NCBI RefSeq assembly: GCF_018130955.1
Contig: NZ_JAFCJM010000005.1
Coordinates: 124,001 to 188,000 of the forward strand
DNA length: 64,000 nucleotides
Direction: 5' to 3'
Origin: Bradyrhizobium liaoningense
Lineage (GTDB): Bacteria; Pseudomonadota; Alphaproteobacteria; Rhizobiales; Xanthobacteraceae
A program made the translations under genes and the position numbers. Positions 34,607-41,770 of this stretch are shown here, piece after piece. The notes beneath the pieces are model-generated. The model was not told where the DNA came from and ran no database searches. It saw only the letters and a list, made by a program, of their open reading frames with translations. The stretch's first letter is position 1. The number at the start of each line of letters is the position of its first letter.

Positions 34607-37216
34607 CTACTTGCCTCCGCTCAGTGCGAGACGGAGCACACCGTGCTCGGGGAAGTTCAGGCTGTTCTCGAGTCGCGCGATCTCCAGCCGGCCGATCGGC
34701 AGCTGGCCGCTGGCGAGAAAAGTCGGATCATCGGTACCCTGGCGCTGGAACATCACGATTTGCGCCGAAGCGACGCCGGGCACCGCATGGGCCGTTGCGT
34801 AGATCTCGCTCAGATAGACGCTGTCACCAAAGCTGAAATCGTCGGGGTGGAACAGGCCGCGGCGGCCGTCCGGCAACACACGGTTGCTGAGCGCATCGAG
34901 CAGCCGGGCCTTGACGTCGGCGCGGAAGTAATCGGGCTGCACGCAGACGTTCAGCTTCAGCTCGAGCGAAACGTAATGCGGATCGTTGAACTCGAGATCC
35001 TCGCCCGCCATGCGATAACGGTCCACGAACGGCAGGAGATCGGTCGACAGTGCGTGCGGATCGACGCCGGCGATCGGATCGACGCTGATGAACTGCGTGT
35101 ACCAGCTCCCGGTCCATCGCGTCGTCACCGCGGCCCGCTGTACGCCGCGATAGCGTTCGGTGACCTCGGCATAGTCTTCGGGCGTGACTGCCCTCTCCTG
35201 CCGGCGAAACGCTTCCGGCGCGTTACGCCTGACGTCGTCGGCCGTTTCCGGGTCGACGCCGCCGACCGCCGGCAACGGGTTGCGTACGCCGGTAATCGCC
35301 GCAAGATCAGCCTGCGTAGCGACCACATGGAAGATCGCCTCGCCGCCGACATTGCCCGCGGCGCCATTGCCGATCCGATACACCGCGCTGAATTGCGTGC
35401 CGGTCTCCGGCCGGACCCCGTGGTCGTCGTCGCCGAAGCGCAAGGCTGCGCCACCGTCATCGTCGACCTCGACGACGAAGTCGTTGGCATCAGCCGCGCT
35501 GTTGAGCAGCGTGCGATGCGATTGCCACGTCGCCGGCGTGCCGTTGGTCACGCTGGACAGCGTGATCTGCGGCAGCACATCCGACATGTCCCAGTCCATG
35601 GCGGCTGCGGCCGAAGCGGCCGGATCGAACGGTTGACGTTTGGCCGTGCCTTGCCCTGAGCCCGCCTTCACCAGTACGGTGCCGGCCTGCGTCAGCGGGG
35701 CCTTTTGCAGGAACGGGCGGAAGCGCGCGGGAATCTCGATGGGTGCGGCCGGCGAACAGCCATCGCAGCCCTGATCCGGCGCGACGAACAGCGTCGGCGC
35801 CGGCACGCTGCCGAGCGACTCCGCCCCCAGCGTGCAGCCATGGTCGGCGAGCACCAGATTGCCGCGGGCAATGCTGACATCGGTCAGGGTCTTCGAGCCG
35901 TGCCCTTCGTCGGTGACGGCAGATATGCAGAGCGGGAACGGCAGCGCATCGTCCTGCCCCCAGGCGATCTCGGTGATGGCTGCATTGGTCAGGGGATCGG
36001 TGAGCGTTGCCGGCGGCAGCGGCGACACCGACGTCAGGCGAACGACGTGGCGATGGCGCGGATCGGCATCGCCGGGAAGGCCCGTGTGCGGTCCGAGCAC
36101 CTCCTCGAACAGCAGCGCATCCCCCGCTTTCAGGTTCGGCAGCGATCCCGCAAGCGTCGCGCTGGTCGCGCCCCGCGGCAGGCAGCACCGCTCATCGCCC
36201 CAGGTGTAGAATGAGATGTTGTTGTGAAGCTTGTACAGCGACACGGTCGGCGCATTATCGTCGCGCAGGGGCTCGAATACCGTCGGCGCCAGCAGCATCG
36301 CCTGCTCCAGATCGCTGGAGCCGCTCTTGATGCCGCGTGCAAAGCCTGGACAGCGCGTCAAAAACTGCGTGCCGGCGCGGGTGAGCGTGGAGCTTGCCGC
36401 ATCCGCCTGGATCTGGATCCAGACCCGCGCGTTGCAGCCGTCATGCATGGGATAGTCGACCAGCAGCGCATGCCGGCGCAGCGAGATACGGCGCCGCGCA
36501 GTGTCGAGATAGGCTTCGGTCGCGATCGCGTCCTGCTGATAGCTGAGATGGTCGCCGACATAGGACAACAGCTCGACCAGTGCGATGCCGGTATCAGCGA
36601 CGCTGCTCTGGCGCCATTGCGGCACCAGTTGCGACATCCGGTCGAGCAGCAGTCGCCGGAACGAGCCATAGTCCTTGGCGAGATAGTCGATATCGGGCTC
36701 ATCCGACTCTGCTTCCGGACATAGACAGACCGGCTTGCAGTCGAAGTCCGAGGGGCACTCGACCTTGAACGAAAAATCGATCGCGCCGAACTGCGGATCG
36801 AAATTTGCGGGCGGCGACGAATCCAGGGCAGAGGCGACGAAGCGCAGTGTGTAGGTGGAGAAATCGCCGGGTTCCGCCACCCGCACCACCAGAATGGTTT
36901 TTGGATTGGCTCTGGCCGCCACGATCGCCGATGTCGCGGCTTCGCCGGGCGCCGAGAGTTGCGCCGGCAGCGGCGACGCCACGGCCGCCCATTCGACCGC
37001 GATGTTCCTGACCCGCTCGCCGCCGGTGAGCACGACGTTGCCGCTCGAAAACCCCGCCGGCAGCGGCTTGAGGCAGTAGACCAGCAGCGTGCGCTGGCGC
37101 AGCGGATCGAGCAGCGGCAGCTCGTGATCGATGACCTCGAGATAATCTATGCCGTTGAGCGTCGGATGCGCCGCGACCTTGTCGCGCCTGAGTTCATCGC
37201 AGCAGTGGAAGATCAT
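34607..37216 (-). CDS. Putative baseplate assembly protein (baseplate J / Afp11-like)
   Basis: An 869-residue second wedge protein. Visible family features: DIDYLAKDYGSFRRLLLDRMSQLVPQW, ALVELLSYVGDHLSYQQDAIATEAYLDTARRR near the middle, and the gpJ core ALRFGDDDHGVRPETGTQFSAVYRIGNG...RRQERAVTPEDYAEVTERY in the C-terminal third. Two J-like proteins in tandem are usual for extracellular injection systems (Afp11/Afp12). The start overlaps the gp25-like gene stop by 4 bp. Confidence 0.87.
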   Translation of the reverse strand: MIFHCCDELRRDKVAAHPTLNGIDYLEVIDHELPLLDPLRQRTLLVYCLKPLPAGFSSGNVVLTGGERVRNIAVEWAAVASPLPAQLSAPGEAATSAIVAARANPKTILVVRVAEPGDFSTYTLRFVASALDSSPPANFDPQFGAIDFSFKVECPSDFDCKPVCLCPEAESDEPDIDYLAKDYGSFRRLLLDRMSQLVPQWRQSSVADTGIALVELLSYVGDHLSYQQDAIATEAYLDTARRRISLRRHALLVDYPMHDGCNARVWIQIQADAASSTLTRAGTQFLTRCPGFARGIKSGSSDLEQAMLLAPTVFEPLRDDNAPTVSLYKLHNNISFYTWGDERCCLPRGATSATLAGSLPNLKAGDALLFEEVLGPHTGLPGDADPRHRHVVRLTSVSPLPPATLTDPLTNAAITEIAWGQDDALPFPLCISAVTDEGHGSKTLTDVSIARGNLVLADHGCTLGAESLGSVPAPTLFVAPDQGCDGCSPAAPIEIPARFRPFLQKAPLTQAGTVLVKAGSGQGTAKRQPFDPAASAAAAMDWDMSDVLPQITLSSVTNGTPATWQSHRTLLNSAADANDFVVEVDDDGGAALRFGDDDHGVRPETGTQFSAVYRIGNGAAGNVGGEAIFHVVATQADLAAITGVRNPLPAVGGVDPETADDVRRNAPEAFRRQERAVTPEDYAEVTERYRGVQRAAVTTRWTGSWYTQFISVDPIAGVDPHALSTDLLPFVDRYRMAGEDLEFNDPHYVSLELKLNVCVQPDYFRADVKARLLDALSNRVLPDGRRGLFHPDDFSFGDSVYLSEIYATAHAVPGVASAQIVMFQRQGTDDPTFLASGQLPIGRLEIARLENSLNFPEHGVLRLALSGGK

Positions 37217-37581
37217 GGTCCACCCCCGGCCGGCTGGGTGAAGGTCTGAACCTGAACCTGGTCGTTGCTGCGAATGCTGTACTGGACGGTGATCGACATC
37301 ACGGCGTCCTCGGCTTCGACCCGGACGGCCTGCACGACGATGAGCTCACCGAGCCATTGTTGCAGCGATCCCTGGATCAGCATCTGTGTCGCGCTCGCGA
37401 GCTCGACCGAGTTCGGCGCGAACACCAGCTGGGCGACGCCGCTGCCGAAATCCGGGCGCATCACCCGCTCGCCCGGGATGGTGAACAGCACCTGCTCGAT
37501 GAGGTCACGGATGTGCCGCGCATCTGATGTCTCGGCGGTACGGCCGAGCGGTGAGAGCTGATAGGGATAAGCGAGGTTCAT
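37213..37581 (-). CDS. GPW/gp25 family baseplate protein (Afp9-like)
   Basis: A 122-residue protein with the gp25 lysozyme-like fold signature: DARHIRDLIEQVLFTIPGERVMRPDFGSG followed by LVFAPNSVELA. Gp25 nucleates sheath attachment to the baseplate wedge in phage T4, T6SS (TssE) and eCIS. The C-terminus has a short Gln/Val-rich tail (SNDQVQVQTFTQP). It lies between the PAAR-like and wedge genes, as in other CIS clusters. Confidence 0.9.
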   Translation of the reverse strand: MNLAYPYQLSPLGRTAETSDARHIRDLIEQVLFTIPGERVMRPDFGSGVAQLVFAPNSVELASATQMLIQGSLQQWLGELIVVQAVRVEAEDAVMSITVQYSIRSNDQVQVQTFTQPAGGGP

Positions 37582-37588
37582 GATCGCC

Positions 37589-37906
37589 TCACGTCGCTAT
37601 CGCACGGGGCTGCACGACGACCGGCAGCAGCGGCGTTCCGGTCGGCGCGCAAACTGCGACCCCGGTCTGAATCGCCACCGGCTGGCCCATCGCAAGCACC
37701 CGAACCGCGCCGACCACCCATTGACCGGTGACGCACGGGCCGCCCGACACCGGCGGAAACGGACAGCCCGCCACCACATAGGGCGCGACAATGGTGGCGA
37801 CCGGCTGGCCACTCACCGTCACCCGCGGCACGGGCACCGTCGGCATCGCCTGGCCGCCATGCGCGCACAGCACGGTCGCACCGAGATGGAGAATGGGTCC
37901 TGGCAT
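37589..37906 (-). CDS. PAAR-like / DUF4280-type spike tip protein
   Basis: A 105-residue protein, MPGPILHLGATVLCAHGGQAMPT..., rich in Gly, Pro and Val, with Cys and His residues placed as in PAAR-like tips (CAHGG, AGCPFPP, GPCVTGQW, VCAPTG). Such proteins cap the spike trimer with a metal-stabilised cone that punctures the target membrane. It is encoded 7 bp before the gp25-like gene and close to the spike gene. Metal coordination is inferred from the Cys/His pattern. Confidence 0.78.
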   Translation of the reverse strand: MPGPILHLGATVLCAHGGQAMPTVPVPRVTVSGQPVATIVAPYVVAGCPFPPVSGGPCVTGQWVVGAVRVLAMGQPVAIQTGVAVCAPTGTPLLPVVVQPRAIAT

Positions 37907-37933
37907 CGGCCTGCCTTTCGCTCGCGCGCTCCG

Positions 37934-38482
37934 TCAGATGACGGTCAGAGCACCCATGTTGATATCGACGGCAGGCCCGATCAGCGTGATCGAGGCGCCC
38001 TTGCCGTTTTGGATGAAAATGCCGAGATCGTTGACGACCAGCGTCGCCCCCGTCAGGCTCTTGAGAATGATGCCGCCGGTCGCAGGCGTCGGTGGCATGT
38101 CGCTCAGCATCAGCATGTTCTGCCCGAGCGTCTGCATGCAGATATTCGGCGAGACCGGAAGACCGGCGAGCGCGAGCGGCGGCACGTCGGATGGCAGCCC
38201 CCAGCGACAGCCGACCCAGATCGGTTTTGACGGATCACCGCGCTCGAACTCGACCCATACCCCCGCCCCGATCGGCGGCACCATGTAGACACCCATCGGC
38301 GGACCGCTCGGACCCGCCAGCGGCACGCAGGGCTCGGCCCAGCTCGACGGCACGAGGCCGGTGACGTCAGGCACCTCAAGCAGCAGTCGTCCGCGCAACA
38401 GCGGATCGACATTGTTGATGACGGTGCCGCGATATTTTCCGTAGTAAGTGCGGATCTCCGGCGAGGTCGTTGTCGTGGTCAT
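37934..38482 (-). CDS. Spike protein with gp5/VgrG-type OB fold
   Basis: A 182-residue protein. The N-terminal OB-fold module YYGKYRGTVINNVDPLLRGRLLLEVPDV...PIGAGVWVEFERGDPSKPIWVGCRWG is the diagnostic gp5/VgrG domain. The remaining residues (GGIILKSLTGATLVVNDLGIFIQNGKGASITL) are short beta-prism repeats of the needle. Together with the upstream gp27-like gene it makes up what is one polypeptide in Afp8/Pvc8 and VgrG. The two genes overlap by 4 bp, so stoichiometric production is likely. Confidence 0.88.
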   Translation of the reverse strand: MTTTTTSPEIRTYYGKYRGTVINNVDPLLRGRLLLEVPDVTGLVPSSWAEPCVPLAGPSGPPMGVYMVPPIGAGVWVEFERGDPSKPIWVGCRWGLPSDVPPLALAGLPVSPNICMQTLGQNMLMLSDMPPTPATGGIILKSLTGATLVVNDLGIFIQNGKGASITLIGPAVDINMGALTVI

Positions 38483-39606
38483 GGCAGCACCGCGGGTGTG
38501 TTGGAGATGAGCCCGTCGCGCGACAGGTTGAAATTCTGCTTGTATTCGCCGTGCTTGATGTTGTGCGTGACGCTGTTGACGTAATAGAGCCCGTCATAGG
38601 CGAGCCCGGCGCCACGGACGCCGACCAGCATGCGCGAGCGCAGCACGCGTCCATAGCGCAGCACGTCGAGCGAGCCGCTGCCGGTAACGGAATCGTTGGC
38701 CGAGAGCAGCATCCGCAGGGCAAAATTCGCTGCGGCGTCCGGGGTCAGCGACGCCATGCCTTCGGCGAATTCGAGCTTGCTCGGCAGGGTCGGCCGCGCG
38801 CCGAGCGGCGGACGCAGGATGCTGACGTTCGGCAGCGGAATTTGGATCGGAACCTTCTTCGTTATCGGATCGAAGATGGTGATGACGACGATCTTCTTGG
38901 CGGTGCCGTCGAGGCTAAAACTCAGCGACTCCACATTGGTCAGCGCGTCCATGTTGACATTGAGCGCCGGCTGCGGCGCGGGGATGCGGATGTCAGGCCC
39001 GAAATAGGCAATGCTCGATCCCGGCAAGGGGCCAGGCTCGACATAGAACACGTAGCCGCATTTGTAGGCGAGCTCCCTGACATAGGCGAGGTCGGTGCCG
39101 TTCTGGCTCGGCAGCTCCTCCAGCGGATTGGTCATGTCGGGCACGATCGGGGGGATCGCGACCGGCGCGATGCCGAGCACGGCATATTTGCCAAGGATAG
39201 CGTAGACCCGCGCCACCACGGGCATCGCCGGAAAGCGCATGAAGGGCATCTCGACGAGGTCCATCATCCGGCTCAGATCCTCGCCGGTGATGGTCAGCGT
39301 CGACTTGCCGACGTCGTTGCTGGGCGAGATTTCCTGGCGTGTGACGACGCCGTCCATCAGCACGTTGGGCAGGCCGTTGACGGTGGCGATGATGATCACC
39401 CGCGTGACGATCGGATCGAAATAGCCCGCGGGTAGCAGCGTGGTTTCCAGCAGCGACTTCTTTCCGATCTTGAAGCTGAGCTGAAAACCGCTGGAGTCGG
39501 ACGAGCTCGTCACCTGCACGCTGTCGAGCGCGTTGATGACGTCGGCCAGCGCCGGCACGGGCACGCCGGGCCCGATCAGCAGCGAGAGCTGGATGCTGCC
39601 GGCCAT
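38479..39606 (-). CDS. Spike hub protein, gp27-like (phage late control D family)
   Basis: A 375-residue hub protein. Features of the gpD/gp27 family: early beta-rich domain (SIQLSLLIGPGVPVP, DSSGFQLSFKIGKK), GVVTRQEISPSNDVGKSTLTITGEDLSRMMDL, and LAYVRELAYKCGYVFYVEPGPLPGSS. The hub is a pseudo-hexameric adaptor between tube and spike. The OB/needle domain normally fused at the C-terminus of VgrG-like proteins is missing and is encoded by the next gene. It begins immediately after the stop of the LysM-like gene. Confidence 0.87.
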   Translation of the reverse strand: MAGSIQLSLLIGPGVPVPALADVINALDSVQVTSSSDSSGFQLSFKIGKKSLLETTLLPAGYFDPIVTRVIIIATVNGLPNVLMDGVVTRQEISPSNDVGKSTLTITGEDLSRMMDLVEMPFMRFPAMPVVARVYAILGKYAVLGIAPVAIPPIVPDMTNPLEELPSQNGTDLAYVRELAYKCGYVFYVEPGPLPGSSIAYFGPDIRIPAPQPALNVNMDALTNVESLSFSLDGTAKKIVVITIFDPITKKVPIQIPLPNVSILRPPLGARPTLPSKLEFAEGMASLTPDAAANFALRMLLSANDSVTGSGSLDVLRYGRVLRSRMLVGVRGAGLAYDGLYYVNSVTHNIKHGEYKQNFNLSRDGLISNTPAVLP

Positions 39607-39981
39607 CTAGCGAGCTCCTTTCGGTGCAGGAACGCCTTCCGGCAGCGTGATGCGCAGCGAACGCCCGATGGTCTCGATCAATTCGTCGGGACGGATCGCA
39701 TTGTTGGCGTCGCACAGCCGCCAGTACAGCTCGGGGTCGCCGATATAGCGGGCCGACAGATTATCGAGCCTGTCGTTGTCGGCGACGACGTGCTCCTTGA
39801 TCGTTGCAAAGCGGGAGGCTTGCGGCACGAAACGGCGGCGCAAATATTTGATGGTGCGACCGTCGGCGCTGGTCAGCGACGTCGAGTCGAGACCGTAGTA
39901 GCGGCTGGTCGGCGGGAACAGTTGCGCCCCGGCAGCCGAGCTCTGCAGCAACGCGTCGAGCGTCTTGACCGCGTCCGTCAT
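39607..39981 (-). CDS. LysM-domain tail protein (Afp7-like C-terminal part / tail protein X-like)
   Basis: A 124-residue protein. The C-terminal half, HVVADNDRLDNLSARYIGDPELYWRLCDANNAIRPDELIETIGRSLRITLPEG, is a LysM-like module of the type in gp53/tail protein X and Afp7. It probably caps the tube end or connects tube and hub. It is preceded by a 218-residue tube-end protein with which it overlaps by 4 bp; in Afp7 these two segments are one protein. No signal peptide. Confidence 0.82.
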   Translation of the reverse strand: MTDAVKTLDALLQSSAAGAQLFPPTSRYYGLDSTSLTSADGRTIKYLRRRFVPQASRFATIKEHVVADNDRLDNLSARYIGDPELYWRLCDANNAIRPDELIETIGRSLRITLPEGVPAPKGAR

Positions 39982-40634
39982 GGGATGCCTCCGATGCCCA
40001 GCGCATCGAGCCCGCTCGACGGCGCCTTCGACGACAGCATTTCCTTGCGCTGGAGGTAGCCGAGGAACAGCGCCCCGCCCTTGTGCGCGAAGCCGAGGTC
40101 ATTCACCGACAGCACGCGCAAGCCGAGGCTGACCTTGGCGCGGATCGGATTGAGGTTCGGATCAAAGGCTTCCTCGGTGACGCTGAACTCGGTGACGCGC
40201 ACCGGCACCACGCGTTGCGCGCTCCAGACGAACAGCACCATCGGCGCCTCAGTCGGCGCGATCTCGATGGTCCCGTAGCTCGCCTGCGAGTTCTCCCCGA
40301 TCAGGTCTCCGGCCAACGGGTTGATCATCGATTCCAACGCTGCGATCTGGGGATGCAGTCCGAACTTCACCGTGTTCGGATTGTCGTTGGGGAATTCGAG
40401 CTGGTCGGAGGCATCGAGCTCGGCCTCGATCTTGAAGGTTTCGACCGCCGGGCCCTTCAGCCGCAACGCCTCGGAGCGGTCGCCGGCTTCGCCGATGCCC
40501 TGCACTTGCAAGGTGCGCGACACCTGGTCGGGGGTATACTGCAGGGTGATCACCCGCTTGACCGCGCCGGATGACGGGTCCACCAGCACGAGCCCGCCGC
40601 GCAACGTCTTGGGTGAACCGGGGAAGCCTGTCAT
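39978..40634 (-). CDS. CIS tube-initiator protein (Afp7/Pvc7 N-terminal domain-like)
   Basis: A 218-residue protein starting MTGFPGSPKTLRGGLVLVDPSSGAVKRVITLQYTPDQVSRTLQVQ. This matches the N-terminal domain of contractile injection system tube proteins that sit between the inner tube and the spike hub. The middle part (ETFKIEAELDASDQLEF, GTIEIAPTEAPMVLFVWSAQRVVPVRVTEFSVTEEAFDPNLNPIRAKVSLGLRV) is a two-barrel tube fold. Overlaps of 4 bp on both sides tie it to the LysM gene and to the DUF4157 gene. Confidence 0.82.
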   Translation of the reverse strand: MTGFPGSPKTLRGGLVLVDPSSGAVKRVITLQYTPDQVSRTLQVQGIGEAGDRSEALRLKGPAVETFKIEAELDASDQLEFPNDNPNTVKFGLHPQIAALESMINPLAGDLIGENSQASYGTIEIAPTEAPMVLFVWSAQRVVPVRVTEFSVTEEAFDPNLNPIRAKVSLGLRVLSVNDLGFAHKGGALFLGYLQRKEMLSSKAPSSGLDALGIGGIP

Positions 40635-41770
40635 TTCGGAGCCTTCGCGGTGCCTGGGTTCTGGTAGAAGTCGTCAAATGCGGAGACGGCCGCGCCCATG
40701 GTCGGCGACGCCAGAGCTCTGGCGGTCGCATGCTCGTTTTCGACGAGTCCCTTGGCGGGATCGCTCAGCGTAAAGCCCCACCTCAGCGCGGCGTAGACGT
40801 ATCCGGTGTCGGGCGCTTTCGCGGCCGTCTCGAACGAGAAGCGGGATCTGATGGTCGTGCCCGGCCAGTCCCGCAGCGACGCTTCGGTGATCGTCTTTCC
40901 ACGCTTGCTGCCATCCTTGTTGTCCGGGTTCGCTGCTGCCGGATAGTCGTCGATGTAATAGGGCAGCACCGGCGCATCGGTCTTTGCGGTTCGCGGGGCG
41001 CGGTTCTTGTGAACGACGTCGACGAAGAAGCCGGGATCAACTTCGTTTTTCGCGTCTACCTTGGTCATGACCTTCATGCGGTTCGCCTCATCCCCCTTCC
41101 ATTCGTGCTCCTTGCCGGTGTCCAGATCCTCGACACGGGCAATCTGGAGCAACCGGATCTTTGCGGCGTCGGGCGCGGTGTCGTACGCCCTAAACTTGAT
41201 CGTGCCCGACATTCCGCTCTTCGCGTTGGGATGAGATTCCGTTTTCAGGTTGAGGTCGAATTGTCCGTCCAGGCTCTTCCTCGGATCGGTCAGGTCTCGC
41301 TGAACTTGGGGAGACACTGCAGTGATGCCCGTTCCGCCGGAGGTCGGCGTGTCGGCAATGCGCGCGGCCTCCAATTCTGCTGGATCCGATGGACGACTGA
41401 CACACAGACCATCGTGCGGCGAGACGCTGGCACCTCCCTGTTGCACCGTGTGCACCGCCTCATGCGCCAGCAAACGCTCCCGTCGCTCGGCGGTGAGTGC
41501 GCGCGATTCGGCACCCAGATGTATGTCCCGTCCCAGAGCGTAGGCCCGCGCGCCCAGCCGATCGGCTGCGGCGTCCGAAGCCCTGCCGCTGTGAATGCGG
41601 ATGTGGCCGAGATCGTAGTTCAGCCGCTGCTCGAGCGGACGCCGCACCTGCGTATCGAGCGGCCGCGCGGGATCGCCGGAGGCGGCGCGCAACAGATCGG
41701 TTGTGGACCGTCGAGTGCGCGGAATAAGCGCGCTGTCCTGTTCGATGCCGCTGTGCGAACGAGCGTTCAT
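40631..41770 (-). CDS. eCIS-core (DUF4157) protein with uncharacterised C-terminal domain
   Basis: A 379-residue protein. Residues about 40-112 form the eCIS-core DUF4157 domain (RPLEQRLNYDLGHIRIHSG, RAYALGRDIHLG) with the zincin-like HEAVH at 103-107. Then a linker leads to a roughly 190-residue C-terminal region (SLDGQFDLNLKTESHPNAKSG, AAKAPDTGYVYAALRWGFTLSD) with no family I recognise. DUF4157 occurs in many CIS loci and is thought to mark cargo or its loading. Its position inside the structural operon, between the metalloprotease-like gene and the tube-end gene, favours a cargo or assembly role. Confidence 0.78.
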   Translation of the reverse strand: MNARSHSGIEQDSALIPRTRRSTTDLLRAASGDPARPLDTQVRRPLEQRLNYDLGHIRIHSGRASDAAADRLGARAYALGRDIHLGAESRALTAERRERLLAHEAVHTVQQGGASVSPHDGLCVSRPSDPAELEAARIADTPTSGGTGITAVSPQVQRDLTDPRKSLDGQFDLNLKTESHPNAKSGMSGTIKFRAYDTAPDAAKIRLLQIARVEDLDTGKEHEWKGDEANRMKVMTKVDAKNEVDPGFFVDVVHKNRAPRTAKTDAPVLPYYIDDYPAAANPDNKDGSKRGKTITEASLRDWPGTTIRSRFSFETAAKAPDTGYVYAALRWGFTLSDPAKGLVENEHATARALASPTMGAAVSAFDDFYQNPGTAKAPK

